The position numbers and the translations under genes were made by a program. The notes beneath the pieces were generated by a model, which saw nothing but the letters and a program-made list of their open reading frames with translations, was not told where the DNA came from and made no database searches. A stretch of 64,000 nt of DNA from Cellulosimicrobium cellulans. GTDB lineage: Bacteria; Actinomycetota; Actinomycetes; Actinomycetales; Cellulomonadaceae. This document shows, piece after piece, positions 27,865-36,556 of the stretch; positions within the stretch are counted from its first letter, which is position 1; the number at the start of each line of letters is the position of its first letter. The stretch spans positions 4,464,001-4,528,000 of the forward strand of contig NZ_JAFBCN010000001.1 in the NCBI RefSeq assembly GCF_016907755.1. Reading direction: 5' to 3'.

Positions 27865-28311
27865 GTGCGGATCCCCTGGCGCGACGTCTCCAGACACTTC
27901 GACGAGAGCGTCGACGGATGCCTTCCGGACGGAGTAGTGCACGGGACGACCGGAGCCGACCATGCTCTCCTCCTCCCGCGGTACCGGGCGCTCGGTTGGA
28001 GGGTGGAACAGGACGGTCGACCGATGGGTACCGACGGTCTTCGTCCGACCGAGGACGGGGCGCTCCCGACGATCTTCGTCCGCCCCGACGCGACGGTGTC
28101 GGTGAACCTGTTCCTGTGGTCCGGAGACGCGATCTCCTTCGACGTCGACGCCCGCGAGATCCAGGACCAGGCCACGTTCGACGTCGTCTGCCGCTTCCTC
28201 GTCGAGACGGGCCGCGCGCTCGCCACGGACGTCGACCTCTGCCCCGAGGGAACCACGTCACCGTTCCTCCGCTACAGCGCACGGACGGACAGCGTCGGTC
28301 TGTGTCCCTAG
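27865..28311 (+). CDS. Hypothetical protein (148 aa)
   Basis: I do not recognise the family. It is soluble, acidic, with mixed alpha/beta character: an N-terminal WRDVSRHFDESVDG segment, a central ATVSVNLFLWSGDAISFDVDAREI strand-rich part and a C-terminal helix, a pattern similar to small immunity-like or housekeeping proteins. GTG 27865 is 6 nt after TAGTCT (27853-27858), implying a leaderless mRNA. Its stop codon is within the -10 of the next gene. Divergent from the Dabb gene by 49 bp. Confidence 0.6.
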   Translation: MRIPWRDVSRHFDESVDGCLPDGVVHGTTGADHALLLPRYRALGWRVEQDGRPMGTDGLRPTEDGALPTIFVRPDATVSVNLFLWSGDAISFDVDAREIQDQATFDVVCRFLVETGRALATDVDLCPEGTTSPFLRYSARTDSVGLCP

Positions 28312-28321
28312 GCTGGCGACC

Positions 28322-29215
28322 ATGCGCGTGAGCACCGTGATCCTGCCGATCTACCCGTGGCGCGAGGGCCGCGACGTGTGGCGCGAGGCCGACGACCTCG
28401 GGTTCCATGCCGCCTACACGTACGACCACCTGTCGTGGCGGACGTTCCGCGACGGGCCGTGGTTCGGCGCCGTCCCGACGCTCGCCGCCGCGGCGGGCGT
28501 GACGGAGCGAGTGCGGCTGGGCACGCTCGTGTCGTCGCCGAACTTCCGGGAGCCGGTGACGTTCGCGAAGGACGTGATGACCCTCGACGACCTCTCGGGC
28601 GGGCGCGTGACGGTCGGTCTCGGTGCGGGAACGACGGGCTTCGACGCGACGGTCCTCGGCGGCGAGCCGTGGTCCGCCCGCGAGCGCGCCGACCGCCTGC
28701 GTGACTTCACGGTCCTGCTGGACCGGCTGCTCACCGAGCCCGCGGTGACGCACGACGAGGGCCACTACCGCGCGCACGAGGCGCGGACCATCCCCGGCCC
28801 GGTCCAGTCCCCGCGCGTGCCGTTCGCGATCGCCGCGACGGGTCCGCGCGGGCTGCGGCTCGCCGCGCGCTACGGGCAGGCGTGGGTGACGACGGGCGAC
28901 GGCCGCCTGGGAGACGACGCCACCCCGGCTCAGTCCCGCGCGGCGGTCCGTGAGCAGGTCGAGCGGCTCGAGGTTGCGTGCGCCGACGCCGGGCGCGACC
29001 CGGCGTCCGTCGAGCGGATCCTGCTCACCGGGTTCACGCCGGACCCCGCGCTGGAGTCGGTCGACGCGTTCGTCGAGACCGCGCACGGCTACGCGGAGGT
29101 CGGCATCACGGAGATCGTCCTCCACCGGCCCATCCCCGACACGCAGTTCGCCGCCGACGCGCGCGTCTTCGAGCGGATCGCGACCGACGGCGCCGCCGAG
29201 GTGGCCGGCCTCTGA
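28322..29215 (+). CDS. LLM-class F420/flavin-dependent oxidoreductase
   Basis: A 297-residue luciferase-fold oxidoreductase, second of two in this stretch but only distantly similar to the first. Family marks are ADDLGFHAAYTYDHLSW, RVRLGTLVSSPNFREPVTFAKDVMTLDDLSGGRVTVGLGAG and the C-terminal TEIVLHRP. The cofactor is likely F420. ATG 28322 follows TAGGCT (28309-28314) by 7 nt with no ribosome binding site; the TAG of that hexamer is also the stop of the upstream gene. Confidence 0.9.
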   Translation: MRVSTVILPIYPWREGRDVWREADDLGFHAAYTYDHLSWRTFRDGPWFGAVPTLAAAAGVTERVRLGTLVSSPNFREPVTFAKDVMTLDDLSGGRVTVGLGAGTTGFDATVLGGEPWSARERADRLRDFTVLLDRLLTEPAVTHDEGHYRAHEARTIPGPVQSPRVPFAIAATGPRGLRLAARYGQAWVTTGDGRLGDDATPAQSRAAVREQVERLEVACADAGRDPASVERILLTGFTPDPALESVDAFVETAHGYAEVGITEIVLHRPIPDTQFAADARVFERIATDGAAEVAGL

Positions 29216-29390
29216 CAGTTCACTTCCCGCCCCGGCGACGAACCCACGGCCGTCGGGCCACGGCGCCGCGGACGCGGTGATTCGCGACCGGAAGGAACCT
29301 CGCGAGGCCCTGCTGCGTGAAAGAGGTGGGAGCTCGGTGACACAGGCCAGTAGAAGAGTGGCTCACCGGTTCGTGGCGCGAGGAGGCGAC

Positions 29391-29591
29391 GTGCGCAAGG
29401 CAGCGGCGGGGTGGTACGCGGACGCGCCGGGCTCCGGGAGCGAGCGCTGGTACGACGGCGCGGCGTGGACCGACCGCACCCGCGCGCGCCGCCCGTCGGA
29501 GGACACGGGGCTGTGGCGGCGGGTCCTCGTCGTCGGGTCGGTCGTCGTGCTCGTCGTCGCCGCCCCGCTCCTGCTCGCCGTGCTCGGCTGA
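29391..29591 (+). CDS. DUF2510 small membrane protein
   Basis: A 66-residue protein: an N-terminal DUF2510 motif (AGWYADAPGSGSERWYDGAAW, with the usual Trp-Tyr and Arg-Trp-Trp-like spacing) and one C-terminal helix (VLVVGSVVVLVVAAPLLLAVLG). DUF2510 modules are common in actinobacterial membrane proteins and of unknown role. AGGAGG at 29380-29385 sets the GTG start. Confidence 0.75.
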   Translation: MRKAAAGWYADAPGSGSERWYDGAAWTDRTRARRPSEDTGLWRRVLVVGSVVVLVVAAPLLLAVLG

Positions 29592-29617
29592 GGCCCCGCC
29601 GACGACGACGCGGCCCG

Positions 29618-30217
29618 TCAGCCGAGCGGGCCCCGCACCCAGTAGGTGACGTGCGTGACGAGCGACGCCGCGCGCACGGCGACGGTCTCGAGCGCGAGGG
29701 GCGGGACGCCGTCGAGCACGCGGTCCCCGTGCCCGAGGACCTGCGGCACGACGTGCAGGCGGAGCTCGTCGAGGAGGCCGGCCGCGATCGTCTGGTTGAT
29801 GGTCGCGGCGCCGCCCGCGATGGAGACGTCCCGGTCGCCCGCCGCCTCTCGCGCCTGCGCGACGGCGGACTCGATGCCGTCGGTGACGAAGAAGAACGTG
29901 GTCCCGCCCTCCATGACGAGCGGCTCCCGCGGGTGGTGGGTGAGGACGAACACCGGCCCGTGGTACGGCGGCTCCGGCCCCCACCAGCCACGCCAGTCGA
30001 GGTCCCACTCACCGCGGCCCGCCGTGAACATGTTCCGCCCCATGACGAACGCCCCCGCCGCGACGATCGCCTCCATCTCGGCGGCGTTCTCGTCGGCCGT
30101 CTCGGTCATCCACCGGTGCAGGTCCACGCCCTCGCCGAAGGGGTGCTCCAGCGTCTGGTCGGGCCGGGACGAGAACCCGTCCACCGACACCGCCACGTCG
30201 CACGTCACGTTCCCCAT
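29618..30217 (-). CDS. Dihydrofolate reductase-family (RibD C-terminal-like) protein
   Basis: A 199-residue protein with the DHFR/RibD-C fold: VAVSVDGFSSRPDQTL at the start, GAFVMGRNMFTAGRGEWD, PVFVLTHHPREPLVMEGGTTFFFV and VSIAGGAATINQTIAAGLLDELRLHVVPQVLGHGDRVLDG. It should bind NADPH and reduce a small molecule, but these proteins are rarely true folate enzymes. GAGGGTGG precedes ATG 30217. Confidence 0.9.
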   Translation of the reverse strand: MGNVTCDVAVSVDGFSSRPDQTLEHPFGEGVDLHRWMTETADENAAEMEAIVAAGAFVMGRNMFTAGRGEWDLDWRGWWGPEPPYHGPVFVLTHHPREPLVMEGGTTFFFVTDGIESAVAQAREAAGDRDVSIAGGAATINQTIAAGLLDELRLHVVPQVLGHGDRVLDGVPPLALETVAVRAASLVTHVTYWVRGPLG

Positions 30218-30344
30218 GCCACCCTCACCCTCCGCGGTCCGCGCGAGCCGCGACCGCCGTCGTCCAGCCTGACGCCACCTCCGACCGCCCGCGCACCCGG
30301 AACTCATCGCGCTACCGAGCACGAGTGCTGCGTCCGCGCTCGAA

Positions 30345-30366
30345 CGATGCGTTCCTGGACGCATCG
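30345..30366. terminator. Short hairpin 3' of the ABC exporter gene
   Basis: CGATGCGT (30345-30352) pairs with ACGCATCG (30359-30366) around a 6-nt loop, about 40 bp beyond the exporter stop codon. The stem is only 8 bp and lacks a T tract, so a terminator role is tentative. Confidence 0.4.
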
Positions 30367-30402
30367 CTCGTGCGGGAGCGCATCCCACGGCGGGCGCCGC
30401 GG

Positions 30403-32313
30403 CTACCTCGGGGTCGCGACCTCCTCGGTCGCGATGCGGAGGGCGGCGACGAGCTCGCGGTAGAGCTCGTCGGTCGCGAGGAGCTCGGCGTGGGTGCCGC
30501 GCGCCCGGACGCGACCGTCCTCCATGACGAGGATGAGGTCGGCGTCGATCACGGTGGACAGCCGGTGCGCGATGGTCACGACGGCGCGGTCGCGGGCGAG
30601 GTCCTCGATGACGGCGTGCACGGCGGCCTCGGTGAGCCCGTCGACCTGGGCCGTCGCCTCGTCGAGGAGCAAGACGTCGGGCGCGTGCAGGACGGCGCGC
30701 GCGAGGGCGACGCGCTGGCGCTCGCCACCCGAGACGGTCGTCCCGACGAGGGAGGTGTCGAGCCCGTCGGCGAGCGAGCGCACCTTGGCCTCCAGCCGGA
30801 CCTTCGCGAGCGCGGCCCACATGGCCTCGTCGGTGGCGCCGGGGTCGGAGAGGTGCAGGTTCTCGCGGATCGTCCCCGGCACGACAGGTGTCTCCTGCTC
30901 GACGTACGCGAAACGGCGCCGGACGTCGTCGAACGTGAGGTCGTCGTACGGCACGCCGTCGAGGAGGATCTGCCCGGACTCGGGCTGGAGGAACCGCAGC
31001 AGCAGCGAGAACGTCGTGGTCTTGCCCGCGCCCGACGGCCCGACGATCGCGACCTGCCCGCGGTGCGGCACGTCGAGGTCGAGGTCACGGACCACGGGCT
31101 CGCCGCCGGGCAGGTAGCGCGCCGTGACGCCCCGCAGGGACAGCCGCGGCGTCCCGGTCGCGTTCCCGTCGGTGCTCGACGCCGCACCCGCCTCGGCCGG
31201 TCGGCCCGCCTCCGCGCGGGCCGGGTCGAGCGACGTCGAGCCCGCCTGGACCGGCCGGGCCGCGTCGTCGTCCTCCTCCGGCTCGATCGCCTGGACCTCG
31301 CTGATCCGGCCCGCGGCGGCGATGCCGGCCTGGAGCTGGGTGACGTTCATGGTCAGCCCGGTGACGGGCTCGACGATCTGGAACGCGTAGAGGAGGAACG
31401 CGACGAGGCTCGACACGGCGAGCAGCCCCTCGTCGACGCGCCACGCGCCGAGCGCGAGGATGACGATGATCGCGAGCTGGATCCCGCCGCCCGCGATGGT
31501 CCACGCGACCGCCTCCGTGCGCACGGCCCGGACGCTGTGCCGTGCGGACGCCTGCGCGTCGTCGAGCACGCGGTCGATCTGGCGGCCCTCGGCCCGGCTG
31601 GCCTTGATCGTGCGGATCGCGCGGAGGCCGCCCTCGAGCGTCCCGCCGAGGCTGCCGAGCGACTCCTGCGCCTTCTCCTGCGCCTTGGCGATCCGCGGCA
31701 TGAGCGCCCCCACGAGCACGGCGATGACGACGATCGCGCCGAGCGTCGTGCCGAGCAGCACGATGTCGAGCACGCCCATGAGGATGACCGTCCCGACGAG
31801 CGACACGGCGAAGTTGACGAGGTTGACGATGCTCGACGACGCCGCCTCGCGCAGCAGCACGGTGTCGGACGTGACACGCGTGACGAGCTCGCCCGTCGGG
31901 CGCCCGGTGAGCGCGCCGATCCGCGCGCGGAAGTAGCGCCGGACCATGGACGACCGCGCGTCGAGCACGACCCGCTCGGCGAGCGTGCCGAGCAGGATCC
32001 ACTGCCACAGGCCGAGCACGAGGCCGACGACGAGCAGCCCGACGAGCGTGAGGACCGCCGGGGTCAGCGACTCCCCCGTCCCGAGGGTGTCGAGGACCCA
32101 CTTGGTGACCATCGGGGTCGCCAGAGCAGCGGCGGTGGTGCCCAGCCCCAGGACGAGCCCGAGCAGGAGCGTGCGACGGTGCGGCCGGACGAACTCCCAG
32201 AGCACCTTGAGGCGCGGGAGGAACGGACTTTTCGGAGCGGCGGTCGTGGCGGGCGTCGTGGTCGGCGGGTCGGGGGCGTCGGTCGTGGACATGGCGTCAA
32301 CCATGGTTGACAT
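30403..32313 (-). CDS. ABC exporter, fused membrane and ATPase domains
   Basis: A 636-residue MsbA/BmrA-type half-transporter. Six membrane helices (about residues 45-340) are followed by a linker and the nucleotide-binding domain with Walker A GPSGAGKTT, Q-loop YVEQETP, signature VSGGERQRVALARAVL, Walker B DVLLLDEATAQVD and H-loop IAHRLST. An odd, 55-residue Ala/Asp-rich insert separates the two domains (near residues 345-400). It probably works as a homodimer exporting drugs or lipids. ATG 32313 follows GAGAGG, but in-frame ATGs at 32304 and 32292 are alternatives. The start lies within an operator palindrome, and a TetR gene is divergent. Confidence 0.9.
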   Translation of the reverse strand: MSTMVDAMSTTDAPDPPTTTPATTAAPKSPFLPRLKVLWEFVRPHRRTLLLGLVLGLGTTAAALATPMVTKWVLDTLGTGESLTPAVLTLVGLLVVGLVLGLWQWILLGTLAERVVLDARSSMVRRYFRARIGALTGRPTGELVTRVTSDTVLLREAASSSIVNLVNFAVSLVGTVILMGVLDIVLLGTTLGAIVVIAVLVGALMPRIAKAQEKAQESLGSLGGTLEGGLRAIRTIKASRAEGRQIDRVLDDAQASARHSVRAVRTEAVAWTIAGGGIQLAIIVILALGAWRVDEGLLAVSSLVAFLLYAFQIVEPVTGLTMNVTQLQAGIAAAGRISEVQAIEPEEDDDAARPVQAGSTSLDPARAEAGRPAEAGAASSTDGNATGTPRLSLRGVTARYLPGGEPVVRDLDLDVPHRGQVAIVGPSGAGKTTTFSLLLRFLQPESGQILLDGVPYDDLTFDDVRRRFAYVEQETPVVPGTIRENLHLSDPGATDEAMWAALAKVRLEAKVRSLADGLDTSLVGTTVSGGERQRVALARAVLHAPDVLLLDEATAQVDGLTEAAVHAVIEDLARDRAVVTIAHRLSTVIDADLILVMEDGRVRARGTHAELLATDELYRELVAALRIATEEVATPR

Positions 32314-32340
32314 CCTCTCTCCGTGTCAACTGTGGTTGAC
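32296..32340. promoter_or_regulatory. Paired GTCAAC-N4-GTTGAC palindromes at the exporter start
   Basis: GTCAACCATGGTTGAC (32296-32311, perfect 16-bp palindrome) and GTCAACTGTGGTTGAC (32325-32340) are 29 bp apart and overlap the 5' end of the exporter gene. A dimeric repressor such as the divergent TetR protein is the likely binder. Confidence 0.65.
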
Positions 32341-32376
32341 GCAGGCGGGGTGGGTCCGGAGTGATGGAACAGGAGT

Positions 32377-32412
32377 TTCCACTAGTGGAACATGCTTGTT
32401 CCACTAGTGGCA
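32377..32412. promoter_or_regulatory. Paired TTCCACTAGTGGAA palindromes upstream of tetR
   Basis: TTCCACTAGTGGAA (32377-32390, perfect) and TTCCACTAGTGGCA (32399-32412) are 22 bp apart, with extra half-sites TGGAAC (32365) and GTTCCA (32419) around them. They lie 30-65 bp before the tetR start. The sequence differs from the operator near the exporter, so two different regulators may act in this 128-bp region. Confidence 0.65.
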
Positions 32413-32441
32413 AGAGGTGTTCCAGGGTCAGGAGGGCTATC

Positions 32442-33089
32442 GTGGGCCGCGTGACGGCACGAACCAGCGCGCGGGAGGCCACCACCGCGGCAGTCCCCAC
32501 CGAGGCGGCCGACGGCGGCCCCCCGGAGAGCGGCACGCGCGCCCGCACGCGGCGCGCGATCCTCGACGCCGCGGTCGCGGTGCTCAGCACGGACAAGTCC
32601 GCGTCGCTCGGCGACGTCGCCCAGGCCGCGCAGGTGGGACGCACGACGCTGCACCGCTACTTCCCCGAGCGCGCCGACCTCGTCGAGGCGATCGGCGCCG
32701 AGGCCGTCGAGCGCACGCGCGCCGCGATCGTCGCGGCCCGGCTCGACGACGGCCGCCCCGCCGCGGCCCTGCGTCGCCTCGCCTTCGAGTACTTCGACCT
32801 GGGCCCCTGGTACATGGTCCTGTTCAACGAGATGTCGGACGGCGAGGCAGAGTTCTGGGCGGAGGCCGAGGACGCCGAGGAGCCCGTCCGGGAGCTGTTG
32901 CGCCGCGGGCAGGAGAGCGGCGTCGTCGACGACCAGCTCAGCGTCTCGTGGATCGTCCGCACCCTGTGGTGGACGTTGTTCAACGCCTGGTCCATGGCCG
33001 GCGACGGGGAGATCTCCCGCGCGGACGCGCTGCGCATGGCCGTCCGCAGCATCGAGGGCGTCACGCTCGCCCGTGAGGCCCGCCCGTGA
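32442..33089 (+). CDS. TetR-family regulator divergent from the ABC exporter
   Basis: A 215-residue TetR protein. A 25-residue disordered lead precedes the HTH (about 30-75: TRRAILDAAVAVLSTDKSASLGDVAQAAQVGRTTLHRYFPERADL). The C-terminal region (FEYFDLGPWYMVLFNEM, WIVRTLWWTLFNAWSMAG) is aromatic-rich, consistent with a hydrophobic ligand pocket. AGGAGG (32430-32435) fixes the GTG at 32442. The stop overlaps the next gene's GTG. It probably controls itself and the divergent exporter. Confidence 0.88.
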   Translation: MGRVTARTSAREATTAAVPTEAADGGPPESGTRARTRRAILDAAVAVLSTDKSASLGDVAQAAQVGRTTLHRYFPERADLVEAIGAEAVERTRAAIVAARLDDGRPAAALRRLAFEYFDLGPWYMVLFNEMSDGEAEFWAEAEDAEEPVRELLRRGQESGVVDDQLSVSWIVRTLWWTLFNAWSMAGDGEISRADALRMAVRSIEGVTLAREARP

Positions 33090-33373
33090 CCTCCGCACCG
33101 GGCCCGGCCCCGCGGCCCGGTATCGGCGAGCGCCTGCGGCGCTGGTGGCAGCGGGCCGACGACGTGCGCACGGGCGTGCGGTGGGCGAGCGTCGGGACGG
33201 TCTTCGGCGGGATCGCCGTCGCGCTCGTGTGCCTCGTGCTCGTGCTGCGCGGCCGCGTCTGGGCGTGGTTCCCGCTCCTGGTCGCCGCCGCCGTCGCGCT
33301 CCGCGAGGTCCGCTACCTCCAGCGCGCCGCACGCGGCGGCCGGCCCCGCTACCAGGAGAACGCGCCCCGCTGA
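33086..33373 (+). CDS. Small membrane protein coupled to tetR
   Basis: A 95-residue protein with two hydrophobic helices (WASVGTVFGGIAVALVCLVLV and VWAWFPLLVAAAVALREV) and basic ends. The GTG overlaps the tetR stop (GTGA). I do not recognise the family. Being coupled to the regulator suggests a minor membrane role in the same response, but this is only position. Confidence 0.6.
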   Translation: MTSAPGPAPRPGIGERLRRWWQRADDVRTGVRWASVGTVFGGIAVALVCLVLVLRGRVWAWFPLLVAAAVALREVRYLQRAARGGRPRYQENAPR

Positions 33374-33547
33374 GTCCCCGGGGGACGTGACCCGCGCGGC
33401 CCACGGGGAGGCACCCCTCGTCATCCGGAGGTCGCACCCCGGTGGACCGCAGGATCCACCGGACGGGCGACGCGCCGCGGGCGGGTCGCCGGGAAGACTG
33501 GAGGCACGGCGTCGGGCAGCGGCGCCGAGACCTCCGGAGGCGCTCCC

Positions 33548-33811
33548 GTGACGACCCCGACCCACGCCCGGGACGCTGCGTCCCCCGAGCAGCTCCCCGA
33601 GCCGTCCCCCGAGCAGTCGTCTGCGCGCGCGGCCGCACGCGGCCTGCGCTTCACCGCGCGTCGCGCTGCGCGACGCCGTGACGCCGACCCCGAGCAGCGC
33701 CCGGCCGTGCCGCCGGTCGAGCGGGCGAACGGCTGGCTCGTCGCGGTGGCGGTGCTCGGTGCCGCGGTCCTCTTCTCCGTCCTCGCGATGAACGCCTTCA
33801 TGGGCGGCTGA
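33548..33811 (+). CDS. Small single-helix membrane protein (87 aa)
   Basis: The first 60 residues are hydrophilic, Ala/Arg/Pro/Glu-rich and probably disordered; the last 25 form one helix (GWLVAVAVLGAAVLFSVLAM). GGAGG lies 8 nt before the GTG. No family recognised. It converges on the pnkp gene 18 bp away. Confidence 0.55.
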   Translation: MTTPTHARDAASPEQLPEPSPEQSSARAAARGLRFTARRAARRRDADPEQRPAVPPVERANGWLVAVAVLGAAVLFSVLAMNAFMGG

Positions 33812-33829
33812 CGCCCCGCACGCCACCCG

Positions 33830-36556
33830 TCACAGTCGAGGGTCGACAGGCTCCGACTCCAGCGCCAGCACCGCGAACACCGGCTCGTGGACGCGCCAGG
33901 TCGGCTCGCCGCGCGCCACCCGGTCGAGCGCCTCGAGGCCGAGCGCGTACTCGCGCAGCGCGAGCGAGCGCTTGCGCCCGAGCGACCGTTCGCGCAGCCG
34001 TTCGAGGTTGCGCTCCTCCGTGTACTCGGGGCCGTAGATGATGCGCAGGTACTCGCGGCCACGGACCTTGAGCCCGGGCTGCACGAGCCCACCACCCTTC
34101 CCGGGCGCGCCCCGGCGCCGCACGAGGTTGGCGAGCGGCTTGACCACCATGCCCTCACCTCCGGCCGCCGTGAGCGCCTCCCACCAGGCCGTCCCCTCGG
34201 CACGCGACGTGTCGTCGGCGAGGTCGACGACGACGCGCCGCGTCGTGCGGAACAGTGCCGGGTCGGCCGCGACGAGCTCGTCCGCGACGTCGAGGTGCCA
34301 CAGGTGGTCGCGCTCGGCGTACGTCGTCCCGGACGCCTCCGCGGGCCCGGGCCGCGCGGACGTCCCGCTCGCGAGCACCTGGAACGGCGCGACCTGCACG
34401 CCGCGCAGCGGGTCGAGGTCGTCCGACCCGGTGGCCCCCGTGTCCCACCGGTACCGCCGGTACGACTCGACGAACAGCTCGGCGCCGGTCGACCGCCGCG
34501 CGGTCCGACGCCGGAGCTCACCGACGTCGACACCCCGCGCCTCCGCCGCGGCGAGGGCCGCGAGCGCCGACGGCATGACGGCCCGCGCGGCGGCCCCGAC
34601 GCTCGCGTACTGGTCGCGCAGGAGCTGGTCGGCCTTGAGCGACCACGGCAGGACCTCGGCGTCGAGCAGCACCCAGTCGGCGCCGAGCGCGTCCCACGTC
34701 CCGGCCGCGTCGAGGGCCGCGGCGACGCGCCCGAGCAGCAGCGCCGTCGTCGGCTCGTCGAGGAACGACCGTCCCGTCCGCGTGTGCACCGCGCCGGGCG
34801 CGTCGATCCCGAACCGCTCGGCGACGACGCGCGACCCGTCCGCCGACCCCGAGTCGCGCGCGACCAGCAGGACCGCGCGCGACCCCATGTGCTTCTCCTC
34901 GCACACGACCCGGTCGACGCCGTCGCGGGCGAACGCGGCGAACGCGCCGTCGGGGTGCTCGAGCAGGCCGGGCCGCGTCGAGGTCGCGACGGGGCTCATG
35001 GTCGGCGGCAGGTACAGCAGCAGTCGCGGGTCGACGGCGAACCGGCTCATCACCTCCAGCGCGCCGGCCGCCTGCTCCTCGCCGACGGTCACGCGCCCGT
35101 GCGTCGCGGTCTCGACGGCGCGGCGCCCGAGCACGTCGGCCACGGAGAGCAGGTCGGGCTCGCGCGCCGGCGCTCCCCCGTCCACCGCGTCGTCGGGCAG
35201 GAACGGGCGCGCGGGCGCGTAGTACTCGCGCGCCGCGGGGACCTGCACCAGCTCCTTCTCCGGGTAGCGCAGCGCGGACAGCCTCCCGCCGAACACGCAC
35301 CCGGTGTCGAGGCACATCGTGTTGTTGACCCACTCGGCGTCGGGCGTCGGCGTGTGCCCGTAGAGGACCATGGCGCGACCGCGGTAGTCGTCCGCCCACG
35401 GGTAGCGCACGGGCAGGCCGAACTCGTCGGTCTCGCCGGTCGTGTCCCCGTAGAGCGCGAAGCTCCGCACCCGGCCCGACGCGCGCCCCTGGTAGGACTC
35501 CTTGAGCCCGGCGTGCGCGACGACGAGCCGGCCGTCGTCGAGCACGAGGTGGGAGACGAGGTCGCGGCAGAACTCCGCGACCTCGCGCCGGAACTCCTCG
35601 GGCTCCTCGGCGAGCTGGGCGAGCGTCGTCTCCAGGCCGTGGGAGACCTTGACGTCACGACCGCCGAGCGCGCGGACGAGCTTGTGCTCGTGGTTGCCCG
35701 GCACCGCGAGCGCGTGACCCGCCCGGACCATGCCCATGGCGAGCCGCAGCACTCCCGGGGAGTCCGGGCCGCGGTCGACCAGGTCGCCGAGGAAGATCGC
35801 GCGACGGGCCTCGGGGTGCGCGGCATCGACGGGCCGGCCCGCGTCGTCGCGCACGACGGCGTAGCCCAGCTTCCCGAGGAGCGTCACCAGCTCGTCGAGG
35901 CAGCCGTGCACGTCACCGATCGCGTCGAACGGGCCGTGCTCGTCGCGACGGTCGGTGAGCAGCGGCGTGCGCACGATGCGCGCCGCCGCGACGTCGTCCT
36001 CCCCGTGCAGCACGTGCACGGTGCGGAACCCCTCGCGCTGCAGGCTCTTGAGCGACGACCGCAGCGCCGCGCGCTGCCGCTTCACGACGTGCGCGCCGAA
36101 CCCGCGGTCCGCGCGCGCGGCGTTGCGCTCGACCGCGACCTTCTCCGGCACGTCGAGGACGATCGCGACGGGCAGGACGTCGTGGGCGCGCGCCAGCGCG
36201 ACGAGGGGCTTGCGCGCCTCGCGCTGCACGTTCGTCGCGTCGACGACGGTGAGCAGGTTCGCCTCGAGCCGCTTCGACACGATGGTCTCGAGCACCTCGA
36301 ACGCAGCCCTCGTGGCCGCCTGGTCGTTCTCGTCGTTCGACACGAGCCCGCGGCACACGTCCGACGACACCGTCTCGTACGGTCCGAACCGCTCGCGAGC
36401 GAACGTCGACTTCCCCGAGCCGGAGACGCCGACGAGCACCACGAGGCTCGACGCGGGGACGCGCAGGTCGCGCGTCGCCCCCATGCTCTCGGTCGTGGGC
36501 TCCGTCGCGTCCTCGGCCGCGGGCTCGCTCGTCCGCGCCGTCGTGCGCTCGCTCAT
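33830..36556 (-). CDS. pnkp: Bacterial Pnkp: polynucleotide kinase-phosphatase-ligase
   Basis: A 908-residue three-domain RNA end-healing and sealing enzyme. Kinase domain: P-loop GVSGSGKST (residues 43-51). Phosphatase domain (metallophosphoesterase): GDVHGCLDEL, GDLVDRGPDS, GNHEHK and VAHAGL. C-terminal ligase/adenylyltransferase domain: EEKHMGSR containing the lysine that takes AMP, later EGMVVKP. An extra 30-residue Thr/Glu-rich lead makes it slightly longer than the Clostridium enzyme. The ATG overlaps the hen1 stop (ATGA). With Hen1 it repairs RNAs cut by ribotoxins and marks the repaired 3' end. Confidence 0.95.
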   Translation of the reverse strand: MSERTTARTSEPAAEDATEPTTESMGATRDLRVPASSLVVLVGVSGSGKSTFARERFGPYETVSSDVCRGLVSNDENDQAATRAAFEVLETIVSKRLEANLLTVVDATNVQREARKPLVALARAHDVLPVAIVLDVPEKVAVERNAARADRGFGAHVVKRQRAALRSSLKSLQREGFRTVHVLHGEDDVAAARIVRTPLLTDRRDEHGPFDAIGDVHGCLDELVTLLGKLGYAVVRDDAGRPVDAAHPEARRAIFLGDLVDRGPDSPGVLRLAMGMVRAGHALAVPGNHEHKLVRALGGRDVKVSHGLETTLAQLAEEPEEFRREVAEFCRDLVSHLVLDDGRLVVAHAGLKESYQGRASGRVRSFALYGDTTGETDEFGLPVRYPWADDYRGRAMVLYGHTPTPDAEWVNNTMCLDTGCVFGGRLSALRYPEKELVQVPAAREYYAPARPFLPDDAVDGGAPAREPDLLSVADVLGRRAVETATHGRVTVGEEQAAGALEVMSRFAVDPRLLLYLPPTMSPVATSTRPGLLEHPDGAFAAFARDGVDRVVCEEKHMGSRAVLLVARDSGSADGSRVVAERFGIDAPGAVHTRTGRSFLDEPTTALLLGRVAAALDAAGTWDALGADWVLLDAEVLPWSLKADQLLRDQYASVGAAARAVMPSALAALAAAEARGVDVGELRRRTARRSTGAELFVESYRRYRWDTGATGSDDLDPLRGVQVAPFQVLASGTSARPGPAEASGTTYAERDHLWHLDVADELVAADPALFRTTRRVVVDLADDTSRAEGTAWWEALTAAGGEGMVVKPLANLVRRRGAPGKGGGLVQPGLKVRGREYLRIIYGPEYTEERNLERLRERSLGRKRSLALREYALGLEALDRVARGEPTWRVHEPVFAVLALESEPVDPRL

